DNA of 64,000 nucleotides from a virus. The stretch lies in IMG/VR virus record IMGVR_UViG_3300034062_006954, positions 1 through 64,000 of that record. One strand, written 5' to 3'. Below, in pieces: positions 50,683-56,829 of the stretch. Positions within the stretch are counted from its first letter, which is position 1, and every line of letters starts with the position of its first letter. A model generated the notes under the pieces. It had not been told where the DNA came from. It worked only from the letters and a program-made list of their open reading frames with translations, and made no database searches. Both the position numbers and the translations under genes were made by a program.

Positions 50683-50946
50683 TTAATTTAATTTATCAAT
50701 TTCCATACAATACAAATTGTACTCCTGTATTTCCCCCTCAAATCTATATTTGTAAATTCCCTCAAATATGTCACCACCATATTTAGAATAATAAGGTTCA
50801 TAACCCAAGTATTCTACATCTTTATCCTGATAATATGGGGGCATCCCCATATATTCATCCAAGAGATCCTTAGCTTTTTCCATGCTGGTTGCTGTTATTA
50901 CTGGGATTCTATCTCCCCTGTCTACTAAAAGATATATTAGTACCAT
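50683..50946 (-). CDS. Small hypothetical protein
   Basis: 87 residues: LIYLLVDRGDRIPVITATSM, EKAKDLLDEYMGMPPYYQDK, and a Tyr-rich C-terminal half. Alpha/beta character, no motif. Probably co-transcribed with the SH3-like gene downstream. Confidence 0.6.
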   Translation of the reverse strand: MVLIYLLVDRGDRIPVITATSMEKAKDLLDEYMGMPPYYQDKDVEYLGYEPYYSKYGGDIFEGIYKYRFEGEIQEYNLYCMEIDKLN

Positions 50947-51051
50947 AGTTGTAAGTTTTTATAAGTTTCTGGTTTTACTATTCCAAACCTTAAAGTCAGG
51001 CAACATTCGAAGTGTCAGCCACTACTTGTGAATTATCAGGTGTCACAACCA

Positions 51052-51282
51052 TTAGAAATATTTTCTTGAAACATACCCCTCAGTTCCCAAACTTGGTGGG
51101 GTATTATTTTCACCAAGAGAAAGATACATATACCCTTTGTAAGCTTTCGCCTCTAATAAAACTCTTTCTAACATTGTGATAATACCATTTTTTTCTTCTA
51201 TGGTATAACTTGGATTTGCAAGTTGTTCGTTAGCGAAGTTTTTAATGTATTGAACATTGATTGTTTTTTTCTCTTTAGCCAT
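51052..51282 (-). CDS. Small hypothetical protein under host-type promoter
   Basis: 76 residues. N-terminal half helical (VQYIKNFANEQLANPSYTIE; ITMLERVLLEAKAYKGYMYL), end polar (NNTPPSLGTEGYVSRKYF). Similar short proteins are frequent in early regions of large phages. An exact Bacteroidetes promoter lies 23 bp upstream. Confidence 0.62.
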   Translation of the reverse strand: MAKEKKTINVQYIKNFANEQLANPSYTIEEKNGIITMLERVLLEAKAYKGYMYLSLGENNTPPSLGTEGYVSRKYF

Positions 51283-51304
51283 TGTGTTATTGTTTAAGTG
51301 TTCA

Positions 51305-51335
51305 CAAATATAAGAAGAGTTTTTTAATTACACAA
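51305..51335 (-). promoter_or_regulatory. Bacteroidetes-type promoter
   Basis: Minus-strand TTG (51335-51333), 20 bp, TATATTTG (51312-51305), exact -7 consensus, ahead of the ATG at 51282. Confidence 0.68.
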
Positions 51336-51336
51336 T

Positions 51337-51624
51337 CTATTTGGATATTTTTTTATAAACAAAAGTTAGTGTGTCTCCAATCTTATACACATCATTTCTT
51401 CTTGTAACAAAAGTTTGACCACAATTAGTTCGATAATGATATCTATTCCCAGGTTCAATAGTGGAGGGAGAATCTGTTACAAACATACTATCAATTACAC
51501 AATGTTTAACAATATCACCTTCCTCAATTTTAAAATCGTTCTTTCGATTTAAAATAGCTATCAATAATGACATTGATAAAAAAAATAGAAATAAAAAAGG
51601 AATTAGATATTTTAAGAAGTTCAT
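51337..51624 (-). CDS. Small membrane-anchored protein with extracytoplasmic domain
   Basis: 95 residues from the ATG at 51624, which overlaps the upstream TGA (ATGA); a longer start at 51642 would lie within that gene. One membrane helix (LIPFLFLFFLSMSLLIAIL) then a beta-rich domain (GDIVKHCVIDSMFVTDSPST; YHYRTNCGQTFVTRRNDVYK). Coupled to the SGNH hydrolase gene, so both may act in the periplasm. Function unknown. Confidence 0.62.
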   Translation of the reverse strand: MNFLKYLIPFLFLFFLSMSLLIAILNRKNDFKIEEGDIVKHCVIDSMFVTDSPSTIEPGNRYHYRTNCGQTFVTRRNDVYKIGDTLTFVYKKISK

Positions 51625-52214
51625 AAGTTTTGAATTACCCATTGAGAAAATTTTCTATGACCAGATGCACCAAAATGAATACCATCACCAGTATCTGAAT
51701 ATACCATTGTTGTATCCATTGGAATTATTTTGCAGTTTTTAAGACCAGTTTCAGGATGAACCATTAATTTTTGAAATTCAATGTATCTACCAACACATCT
51801 TTTAGTTGTCGCTTCATCATAAACTGTTCTAGTTGTTACTTGTGCAGGATTAAATCCAACAATGACGACAGGTATAATTTTTCTTCTATTACAAGAATCA
51901 ACCATCCCTTGAATGTTATTTACGGCACCTTGTAAATTTACATAAGAAAAAGCATCATTACAACCCCCATAGATGAAAACATAAGAAAATGATGAATCTT
52001 TTTTGAGATGGTTGTTTAATGCGTTTTTCATATAGTCAGTTCTTACACCACCAACTGAAATGTTTACACTTTGATAACCAAAATGTTTACAAACTTGGTC
52101 TTGCCAACCACCCCTTGCACAAGTTAAACTATCACCAACAAATAATACTCTGAGGGGTGGTGTTGAAAATGATGTTAATAACACCAAAGATAAAAATAAA
52201 AGTAGTTTTTTCAT
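51621..52214 (-). CDS. Secreted SGNH/GDSL hydrolase
   Basis: 197 residues. Signal peptide MKKLLLFLSLVLLTSFSTPP, then the SGNH blocks: block I VLFVGDSLT (catalytic Ser), block III YGGCND (Gly/Asn oxyanion), block V DGIHFGASGH (Asp and His). The family deacylates polysaccharides, lipids or peptidoglycan acetyl groups. Export implies action on the host envelope. It could modify surface acetyl groups to block superinfection, or help lysis. Followed by the coupled membrane protein. Confidence 0.9.
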   Translation of the reverse strand: MKKLLLFLSLVLLTSFSTPPLRVLFVGDSLTCARGGWQDQVCKHFGYQSVNISVGGVRTDYMKNALNNHLKKDSSFSYVFIYGGCNDAFSYVNLQGAVNNIQGMVDSCNRRKIIPVVIVGFNPAQVTTRTVYDEATTKRCVGRYIEFQKLMVHPETGLKNCKIIPMDTTMVYSDTGDGIHFGASGHRKFSQWVIQNL

Positions 52215-52248
52215 AAAATAATTTTTTATTAATATATATCCTAATTTG

Positions 52249-52319
52249 AGCGGATAGTTGGTACTGCCCCAACTTATCTAGTTTGGAAGACTAGAACATT
52301 ACTTTTATGCTATACCCAC
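52249..52319 (-). tRNA. tRNA-Gly (UCC) with non-canonical elbow
   Basis: All four helices pair: acceptor GTGGGTA / TATCCGC, D-stem GCAT / ATGT, anticodon arm CTAGT-CTTCCAA-ACTAG, T-stem GTTGG / CCAAC; U73 as in bacterial tRNA-Gly. The T-loop is GGCAGTA instead of TTCRANN and the D-loop AAAAGTA lacks GG. Confidence 0.72.
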
Positions 52320-52332
52320 TGATTATAATATG

Positions 52333-52406
52333 TGGAGGATATCGGCTTTGCTCCGATCACCTCTTGCTTGCAAAACAAGTGCTCTTGCTGAATGAGCTAA
52401 TCCCCC
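52333..52406 (-). tRNA. tRNA-Ala (UGC) with non-canonical elbow
   Basis: Acceptor GGGGGAT / ATCCTCC with the G3-U70 Ala identity pair, A73; anticodon loop TTTGCAA; D-stem GCTC / GAGC. The T-loop is AGCAAAG rather than TTCRANN and the D-loop ATTCAGCAA lacks GG. Confidence 0.8.
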
Positions 52407-52412
52407 TTTTAG

Positions 52413-52484
52413 TACACCCACCTAGAATCGAACTAGGAATTTATCTTTAGAAGAGATGAGTTATATCCGTTTAACTATGGGTGC
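52413..52484 (-). tRNA. tRNA-Arg (UCU)
   Basis: Acceptor GCACCCA / TGGGTGT, A73; anticodon loop CTTCTAA; T-arm CCTAG-TTCGATT-CTAGG. One mismatch (C27-A43) at the top of the anticodon stem. Confidence 0.85.
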
Positions 52485-52489
52485 ATAAT

Positions 52490-52703
52490 TTCCCCACCTT
52501 GAGATTACTGGTGAGTAGTTATTTCGGTTTTCTTGCTTTCAATAAACCTGCGAGGCATCCCTCTTAAAATTAGTCACACATACGAAGGAGGGGGTGTGCA
52601 TCCACCTTTAACCCTAAGATTCGGCATTCCGTTGTCCGAATTGAACGGGTTCATTGTTAAATGAGTCTTGAACCAAAGACTGCTGAGTATCCCTTACTCA
52701 TTG
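52490..52703. other. Hairpin-dense non-coding segment between tRNAs
   Basis: No ORF. Several short perfect hairpins: ATTCGG / CCGAAT, CACAC / GTGTG enclosing GAAGGAGGGG, AGTCTT / AAGACT, and a closing ATGAGT / ACTCAT pair. Not a recognisable tRNA. Possibly remnants of tRNAs or an unrecognised RNA. Confidence 0.35.
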
Positions 52704-52777
52704 AGCCGACAGAGGGATTCGAACCCACGACCCCGAGATTACAAATCACGTGCTCTGGCCATCTGAGCTATGTCGGC
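52704..52777 (-). tRNA. tRNA-Thr (UGU)
   Basis: Acceptor GCCGACA / TGTCGGC; anticodon loop TTTGTAA; T-loop TTCGAAT; D-stem GCTC / GAGC. One T-stem mismatch. Confidence 0.88.
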
Positions 52778-52778
52778 A

Positions 52779-53009
52779 TTATTTAAAATTCCAAATACCA
52801 CCTGCTAAACATTTGAAGTCATCGTAACTTGTAACCCTAATTGGGTTGTCTTCATATTTCCATCTTTTACAAGTGATATAGATTTCTCCAAACCATTTAT
52901 TCTTTTTAAGGAAAGTATATATACCATTACGAGATTTAATGTGTATTTTATCCCCATTCTTGAGTTTTTTTAACTCAAATAATCTTTTCTGTTCCTCAAA
53001 TGTTTGCAT
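52779..53009 (-). CDS. Small hypothetical protein between tRNAs
   Basis: 76 residues from the ATG at 53009 (MQTFEEQKRLFELKKLKNGD). A longer frame reaching 53114 would be read from a tRNA gene. KNGDKIHIKSRNGIYTFLKK and WFGEIYITCKRWKYEDNPIR suggest a small beta-barrel (SH3/KOW-like). Basic; could bind nucleic acid. Wedged between two tRNA genes. Confidence 0.58.
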   Translation of the reverse strand: MQTFEEQKRLFELKKLKNGDKIHIKSRNGIYTFLKKNKWFGEIYITCKRWKYEDNPIRVTSYDDFKCLAGGIWNFK

Positions 53010-53024
53010 ATGATAATTTGTTAG

Positions 53025-53099
53025 ATGCAAGAGCGGGAGTCGAACCCGCATGGTACGGCTTATGAGACCGAGCTGGAACCACTTCCAGTCCATCTTGCA
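53025..53099 (-). tRNA. tRNA with CAU anticodon (Met or Ile2)
   Basis: Acceptor TGCAAGA / TCTTGCA; loop CTCATAA; T-arm GCGGG-TTCGACT-CCCGC; D hairpin CTGG / CCAG. CAU could be elongator Met or, after lysidine modification, Ile. Confidence 0.78.
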
Positions 53100-53108
53100 A
53101 TGCGTTTG

Positions 53109-53180
53109 ACGCAAAGGAAGGAATCGAACCTACTACCTTTGGGTTATGAGCCCAATGTGCAACCACTACACTTCTTTGCA
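53109..53180 (-). tRNA. Initiator-like tRNA-Met (CAU)
   Basis: The anticodon stem ends GGG-CTCATAA-CCC, the three G-C pairs typical of initiator tRNA, and positions 1-72 are T and G, not a Watson-Crick pair. T-loop TTCGATT. This combination favours fMet. Confidence 0.75.
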
Positions 53181-53190
53181 TAATGTTTAG

Positions 53191-53322
53191 TTGATTAATA
53201 AGGAATCGAACCTTAATCCCCAGTCCCTTATTCCTATCGTCACCCGCTATTGTCTCCTATTAGGGATATCGTTGCAGGTTATTGTCAGCCAGGGGGACTA
53301 TGTGCCCACTACACCATAATCA
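53191..53322 (-). tRNA. tRNA-like gene with about 63-nt insertion at the anticodon loop
   Basis: The 5' part (TGATTAT acceptor, GTGT / GCAC D-stem) and 3' part (T-arm TAAGG-TTCGATT-CCTTA, acceptor TTAATCA) fit one tRNA. The anticodon stem TAGTC / GACTG also pairs, but 70 nt instead of 7 separate its strands. Anticodon cannot be assigned. It could be an intron or a degenerate tRNA. Confidence 0.45.
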
Positions 53323-53370
53323 TTCGAGAGTTTCGAACCTCTCAGCCACAGATTAATTACTTCTGTGATT
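53322..53370. other. Mini tRNA-like fold
   Basis: AATCA / TGATT closes two hairpins, one of them T-arm-like (minus GAGAG-GTTCGAAA-CTCTC) and the other CAGA / TCTG-based. About 50 nt, with no D-arm. It may be the 3' half of a decayed tRNA. Confidence 0.35.
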
Positions 53371-53372
53371 TG

Positions 53373-53444
53373 TATTCCGTATGGGATTCGAACCCATGAC
53401 TGGTCATAGAAAGTGACCCGTGATAACCCCTTCACTAACGGAAC
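53373..53444 (-). tRNA. tRNA-Glu (UUC)
   Basis: Acceptor GTTCCGT / ACGGAAT, anticodon arm GGTCA-CTTTCTA-TGACC, T-arm ATGGG-TTCGAAT-CCCAT; all stems pair. Confidence 0.9.
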
Positions 53445-53453
53445 ATATTATAA

Positions 53454-53609
53454 TTAAATTCTTGGTAAAACTTTAGCCAACTTTCTTTTTTTCTCAATTT
53501 TTAGTTTAGCTTGGGTTTCAGCTTCTTCTTGAGAAACTTTAACAACATTGAGATAAAATTCGTAGGTAGCTTTGTAAAGGACTTTTTCCGCACCAATTAA
53601 GTTTTCCAT
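53454..53609 (-). CDS. Small basic helical protein (51 aa)
   Basis: MENLIGAEKVLYKATYEFYL, then a Lys/Glu helix (EEAETQAKLKIEKKRKLAKV) ending LPRI. Preceded by a copy of the inter-tRNA repeat that also precedes the next small gene, suggesting shared regulation. Function unknown. Confidence 0.55.
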   Translation of the reverse strand: MENLIGAEKVLYKATYEFYLNVVKVSQEEAETQAKLKIEKKRKLAKVLPRI

Positions 53610-53649
53610 TTTGATTTGTTTTTGTGTGTTAATAAATCTTACATTACTA

Positions 53650-53696
53650 TAAACCTTTCATCTCATCATTTAGTTCCAAGGTTTAAAACTTTTTAA
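53650..53696 (-). repeat. Inter-tRNA repeat, copy A
   Basis: The minus strand reads AAGTTTTAAACCTTGGAACT, then AAATGATGAGATGAAAGGTTTATAG (in parts), upstream of the 51-aa gene. Part of a four-member family and a candidate promoter region. Confidence 0.6.
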
Positions 53697-53833
53697 TTAT
53701 TAAGTTCATTAACACATATCTTCTTGGCCTCCTGTCTCGCAGCTTTCTTAGCCGCTTTAGCACCTTTAATCCAAGTAGAAAAAAGCTGTCTCAAATCACC
53801 AACTCTCTCAGTTTTATTAGAATACGCTTTCAT
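53693..53833 (-). CDS. Small basic helical protein (46 aa)
   Basis: From the ATG at 53833: MKAYSNKTERVGDLRQLFST, then GAKAAKKAARQEAKKICVNE. An Ala/Lys-rich helix of histone-tail-like composition; could bind nucleic acid. The longer frame to 53893 begins inside the repeat. Function unknown. Confidence 0.52.
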   Translation of the reverse strand: MKAYSNKTERVGDLRQLFSTWIKGAKAAKKAARQEAKKICVNELNN

Positions 53834-53874
53834 AGTTTTTAAATTTTGTGTTTTTAATAATCTTATATTACTAT

Positions 53875-53920
53875 AAACCATTTTACCTTTCATTTAGTTC
53901 CAAGAACTAAAACTTTTTTT
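53875..53920 (-). repeat. Inter-tRNA repeat, copy B
   Basis: The minus strand reads AAGTTTTAGTTCTTGGAACT, then AAATGAAAGGTAAAATGGTTT. Contains the dyad AGTTC-CAA-GAACT and lies upstream of the 46-aa gene. Confidence 0.65.
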
Positions 53921-53922
53921 TG

Positions 53923-54030
53923 TTGTCAGGACAGGATTCGAACCTATATCCCTAAGGTTGTTTAAAGAATACTATTCTCCCTTAGACGTTACTCTATTGT
54001 GGTATTCATTCCCACTTACGCCACCTGACT
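53923..54030 (-). tRNA. tRNA-like gene with enlarged D-loop and anticodon loop
   Basis: T-arm ATAGG-TTCGAAT-CCTGT and acceptor GTCAGG / CCTGAC are canonical. The D-stem GCGT / ACGT encloses 28 nt with its own GTGG / CCAC hairpin; the anticodon-type stem CTAAGG / CCTTAG encloses 22 nt. No anticodon can be assigned. Confidence 0.42.
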
Positions 54031-54032
54031 AA

Positions 54033-54107
54033 AGTTGTATAGTAGTTTTCAAATTAGGCATTCATATCTTTTACATAAAAGCTTGGATACGGCTTACTGA
54101 TACAACT
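54033..54107 (-). pseudogene. Degenerate tRNA-sized element
   Basis: 75 nt closed by an 8-bp acceptor-like stem AGTTGTAT / ATACAACT, with a central CTTTT / AAAAG hairpin but no canonical T-loop or 7-nt anticodon loop. Confidence 0.35.
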
Positions 54108-54114
54108 ATTATTT

Positions 54115-54161
54115 AAACCATTTTACCTTTCATTTAGTTCTAAGGTTTAGAACTTTTTTTT
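54115..54161 (-). repeat. Inter-tRNA repeat, copy C
   Basis: The minus strand reads AAGTTCTAAACCTTAGAACT, then AAATGAAAGGTAAAATGGTTT; the dyad is AGTTCTAA / TTAGAACT. It lies between tRNA-Tyr and the degenerate tRNA-sized element. Confidence 0.65.
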
Positions 54162-54163
54162 TG

Positions 54164-54249
54164 TGGGTGCCGAGGGATTCGAACCCCCAAGTTTAGCACA
54201 TAGCAACTGATTTACAGTCAGCCTCCTTCACCAATTTGGATAGACACCC
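54164..54249 (-). tRNA. tRNA-Tyr (GUA)
   Basis: Acceptor GGGTGTC / GGCACCC, A73; anticodon CTGA-CTGTAAA-TCAG; long variable arm; T-arm GGGGG-TTCGAAT-CCCTC with one mismatch. Confidence 0.9.
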
Positions 54250-54258
54250 TTGTTATTG

Positions 54259-54342
54259 TACCCAGGGCGGGACTCGAACCCGCACGGACATTCTGTCCAC
54301 AAGATTTTAAGTCTTGCGTGGCTACCATTACACCACCTAGGC
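54259..54342 (-). tRNA. tRNA-Leu (UAA)
   Basis: Acceptor GCCTAGG / CCTGGGT; loop CTTAAAA; long variable arm GGACAGAATGTCC; T-arm GCGGG-TTCGAGT-CCCGC. No intron. Confidence 0.9.
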
Positions 54343-54350
54343 TGATATCT

Positions 54351-54478
54351 TACATTTGTTATTATGAATATCAAGTCACAATAATATAGCTTATGTTATT
54401 TTCGTCCATTCTCATTGACAATAAGCAAACTCCTAAGAATGTAAGTCACATCTTAATCTTGTGACATAGATATAATTT
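54351..54478. other. Hairpin-dense non-coding segment
   Basis: Contains the perfect hairpin GTCACA / TGTGAC around 54447-54467, CATTCT / AGAATG pairing across about 23 nt, and an ATATCT / AGATAT closure. No ORF or tRNA recognised. Confidence 0.35.
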
Positions 54479-54525
54479 AAACCTTTTTTCTTTTCATTTA
54501 GTTCCAAGAACTAAAACTTTTTTTT
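54479..54525 (-). repeat. Inter-tRNA repeat, copy D
   Basis: The minus strand reads AAGTTTTAGTTCTTGGAACT, then AAATGAAAAGAAAAAAGGTTT; located just downstream of tRNA-Asp. Confidence 0.65.
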
Positions 54526-54526
54526 G

Positions 54527-54600
54527 CGAGCTATAGGGGATTTGAACCCCTGATCTCCACCGTGACAGGGTGGCATGTTCGACCTCTACACCAATAGCTC
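54527..54600 (-). tRNA. tRNA-Asp (GUC)
   Basis: Acceptor GAGCTAT / ATAGCTC, G73; anticodon arm CCACC-CTGTCAC-GGTGG; T-arm AGGGG-TTCAAAT-CCCCT. Confidence 0.92.
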
Positions 54601-54653
54601 TTTTGTTTTAATTTCCCCCTCTATGTCAATGAACTCCACAAAGTTAAACAATC

Positions 54654-55133
54654 TCACCCAATTTTCCAAGCACCAAAGATAACTTTTTTTCTTTGCGTTG
54701 CATCTTCAGGATTTCCGATTACAACTCCATCTTTAATTGTAAAGGCGTGTCCTTTTACTGTTACCATATAAGTTCCTTTTGAATATTTTTCAAGAAACTT
54801 AGCCGTAGTCATATTTCTTAAGGTTCTTTTACCTTTTACCTCAACCCAATACATCATCATTACATCATTTGTAATTGGTTTTACACCTTTACGATTGAAC
54901 TTTATCTGTTTTGACGCAAGTGCATTCATTGTCAAACTGAAATGTAATGTACCTTGTCCATTCTTTCTTCCAAAAACCTCACCCACTTTTTTATGGGCAT
55001 AGTCGTAAGTAACTCCAAACGCAGATGCAAAAGATCTAACAACGCAATCATTTCTTTCACTTTCCGCAAGTTTTGATTCAGCAATACCTTTGATGGCAAC
55101 TGAAGACGATATGTATGGTGTTTTTGTTCTCAT
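54654..55133 (-). CDS. Putative papain-fold cysteine protease
   Basis: 159 residues. ERNDCVVRSFASAFGVTYDY (catalytic Cys candidate at about residue 29), then GQGTLHFSL, and GTYMVTVKGHAFTIKDGVVI (His) plus a following GNP segment in the Asn/Asp place, match a phage C39/papain-like family. Cytoplasmic, no signal peptide. It may process a host or phage protein early. It has an exact Bacteroidetes-type promoter immediately upstream and reads alone, so it is probably an early gene. Confidence 0.7.
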   Translation of the reverse strand: MRTKTPYISSSVAIKGIAESKLAESERNDCVVRSFASAFGVTYDYAHKKVGEVFGRKNGQGTLHFSLTMNALASKQIKFNRKGVKPITNDVMMMYWVEVKGKRTLRNMTTAKFLEKYSKGTYMVTVKGHAFTIKDGVVIGNPEDATQRKKVIFGAWKIG

Positions 55134-55137
55134 ACTA

Positions 55138-55167
55138 CAAAGTTACAAAACCATTTCTAATTTCCAA
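55138..55167 (-). promoter_or_regulatory. Bacteroidetes-type promoter
   Basis: Minus-strand TTG (55167-55165), 19 bp, TAACTTTG (55145-55138): full match to TTG-N19-TANNTTTG, only a few bases from the ATG at 55133, implying a very short leader. Confidence 0.72.
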
Positions 55168-55183
55168 ACTTTGAGACAAAAAA

Positions 55184-55214
55184 AAATCCATCTTTTTTTT
55201 AGGAAGATGGATTT
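55184..55214 (-). terminator. Intrinsic terminator
   Basis: AAATCCATCTT / AAGATGGATTT; the minus strand continues TTTTTT. It precedes the cysteine protease promoter. Confidence 0.82.
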
Positions 55215-55247
55215 GACATTATTAACACTCAAAACTAAGTTTACACC

Positions 55248-55302
55248 ATCTCCATCCGAGGATTTCTACCCTCAGCTCCAGTTGTTAAGTCCATATAGAG
55301 AT
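55248..55302. other. Structured non-coding segment
   Basis: ATCTC / GAGAT closes a region containing GAGG-GATTTCTA-CCCTC. No ORF in 55215-55370; not a canonical tRNA. Confidence 0.3.
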
Positions 55303-55370
55303 TGTGTTTCATTGAAATTCTTACTATTTTTAATTAAATATAATGATATAACGAAAAGATGTCAAGTTTG

Positions 55371-55682
55371 TTACAAAAAATGTGAAATAATTTGAGCAAC
55401 TTTATAACCTGTAAATGCCCCCAATGCCGCAGAACCTGGCAATACAACAAATTTCCCCAAATTACTTTCATATTTAGCACGATTTACAATTATCGAGATT
55501 AATATGTAATATAAGAAAAAGTTAATAAGAACGGCCAAATCAATTTCTTTTGACATAAAGACAACTATTGAATTACCAAAAAATCCCCAACAAAAATTTA
55601 TTAGAGTTTCTCTTAATAACTCAGATACTGAAGTTTTGGCATCAGCAACCTTTATTTCTTTTGTGAATAAATTCTTTTTCAT
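55371..55682 (-). CDS. Small integral membrane protein
   Basis: 103 residues. After a soluble start (FTKEIKVADAKTSVSELLRE) come three hydrophobic segments (FCWGFFGNSIVVFM; LAVLINFFLYYILISIIV; AALGAFTGYKVAQIISHFL). ATGA overlap with the upstream gene. Candidate holin-like or membrane-modifying protein, but without clear holin hallmarks. Confidence 0.58.
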   Translation of the reverse strand: MKKNLFTKEIKVADAKTSVSELLRETLINFCWGFFGNSIVVFMSKEIDLAVLINFFLYYILISIIVNRAKYESNLGKFVVLPGSAALGAFTGYKVAQIISHFL

Positions 55683-56188
55683 TCTAATAAATCATTAAAT
55701 CCATTATTATTTAAGAAATCGTTGTCCTCATCAATTTCCCTCAATTCATATTCAAAACTACTTACATTACAAATTACACCATCAACAAATGTTTCATAGA
55801 TATAATCAAAATTTTCAGGTGTTAGTTGTACTTTTTCTTTATTAAATAAAGAAAATAATTCTTTTGAATTTTTATATAGATTTGGATATGTGTATTTTTT
55901 TAAAATACCATCCATTTCAAGGTATTCATTCTTTTTATAAAATTCTCCATTTAAAACCAATATGTCAATAAATTCCCATTCATTCAAAACCATCATAATA
56001 AAGGTTTTCATTCCTTGCATACAAGCATTTCTATAATCTTCATAATAGTCTCCAATACCAAGACCATCAACACCAACCTCATCAGCTTGATTCTCCATTT
56101 TGGCGATAACATCTAAAGCCATCAATTGTAATTCTTCCCAACTTGTATCGTATTTTTTATAAAAATTTATAATAATCATTTGACTCAT
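55679..56188 (-). CDS. Hypothetical protein
   Basis: 169 residues, acidic, helical (TSWEELQLMALDVIAKMENQ; FIMMVLNEWEFIDILVLNGE; FLNNNGFNDLLE). No motif. Second of a three-gene early-type operon, coupled to the membrane protein by ATGA. Confidence 0.6.
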   Translation of the reverse strand: MSQMIIINFYKKYDTSWEELQLMALDVIAKMENQADEVGVDGLGIGDYYEDYRNACMQGMKTFIMMVLNEWEFIDILVLNGEFYKKNEYLEMDGILKKYTYPNLYKNSKELFSLFNKEKVQLTPENFDYIYETFVDGVICNVSSFEYELREIDEDNDFLNNNGFNDLLE

Positions 56189-56194
56189 TTTTAT

Positions 56195-56827
56195 TTATTG
56201 ATTTGCATAATACATTTTATCATTATCCTCCGTTGCCCACTTTTCAGTTGTTTCACAATTCCAAAGTTTATCATTAACTAAATAATCAGGTTTTTCTGGG
56301 AATGGTTTTGTCACAAAACTCGCTTCAACCCATCTTATCCTATTATTAGGTTGAAGTGCAATTTGACCATTATTCAACAAAATTATGTGGTGTGATTTAT
56401 GTTCCGTAGGATCTTCGGCCAAACTCAAATTTGTGTTTAAATCATTTGAACCCCAATTAATCGTAGCAAAATAATTCCCATCAACCCATTTTTTATTTTT
56501 CATAAAAACACTCACAGGAGCATTTGGTAAATAATTAAGTTGAATTAAAGAAAAATTATAAGAGAATGAATTCCATATTTGTAAATAATGAAATGGGAAA
56601 TCAGGGTCAGGTAATTTAGGTTCTGTCAATAATGCGTGTGATGGTAATTTATCCCTCATAACACCATTGTTTAAAAGAACTTGAAATAATGTTGCTTGCC
56701 CTGGTAAACATCTTATCGAAACAATTACACCCTCAGTGAATTCACCAAGTCCCTTTTGGTGCTGATACATATATTCATTTCGAACATAAACTTTAAGTGG
56801 GAAAAAATTACTTTCAATATATGCCAT
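56195..56827 (-). CDS. Conserved T4-like phage hypothetical protein
   Basis: 210 residues. AYIESNFFPLKVYVRNEYMY, GEFTEGVIVSIRCLPGQATL, LQIWNSFSYNFSLI, YFATINWGSND and EHKSHHIILLNNGQIALQPN recur in hypothetical proteins of cyanophages and other T4-like phages (recalled). Beta-rich; function unknown. Operon with neighbours on both sides. Confidence 0.7.
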   Translation of the reverse strand: MAYIESNFFPLKVYVRNEYMYQHQKGLGEFTEGVIVSIRCLPGQATLFQVLLNNGVMRDKLPSHALLTEPKLPDPDFPFHYLQIWNSFSYNFSLIQLNYLPNAPVSVFMKNKKWVDGNYFATINWGSNDLNTNLSLAEDPTEHKSHHIILLNNGQIALQPNNRIRWVEASFVTKPFPEKPDYLVNDKLWNCETTEKWATEDNDKMYYANQ

Positions 56828-56829
56828 AA

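Noticed and set aside
52996-53181. 61-residue ORF across two tRNAs
   Set aside because: Both tRNA folds are convincing; the ORF exists only because the tRNA sequences lack stops in that frame. The same applies to ORFs at 58289-58504, 58945-59175 and 59011-59250.
53191-53322. Group I intron in the interrupted tRNA-like gene
   Set aside because: The insert of about 63 nt is far shorter than any group I intron core, and no P3/P7-like elements are visible.
49970-54480. Hammerhead or similar small ribozyme in the structured gaps
   Set aside because: I looked for CTGANGA and GAAA core motifs in suitable arrangement and did not find them.
53650-54525. Four-copy repeat as a CRISPR array
   Set aside because: Spacing is irregular (about 225, 240 and 364 bp), the units lie between genes and tRNAs, copies are imperfect, and no cas genes are present.
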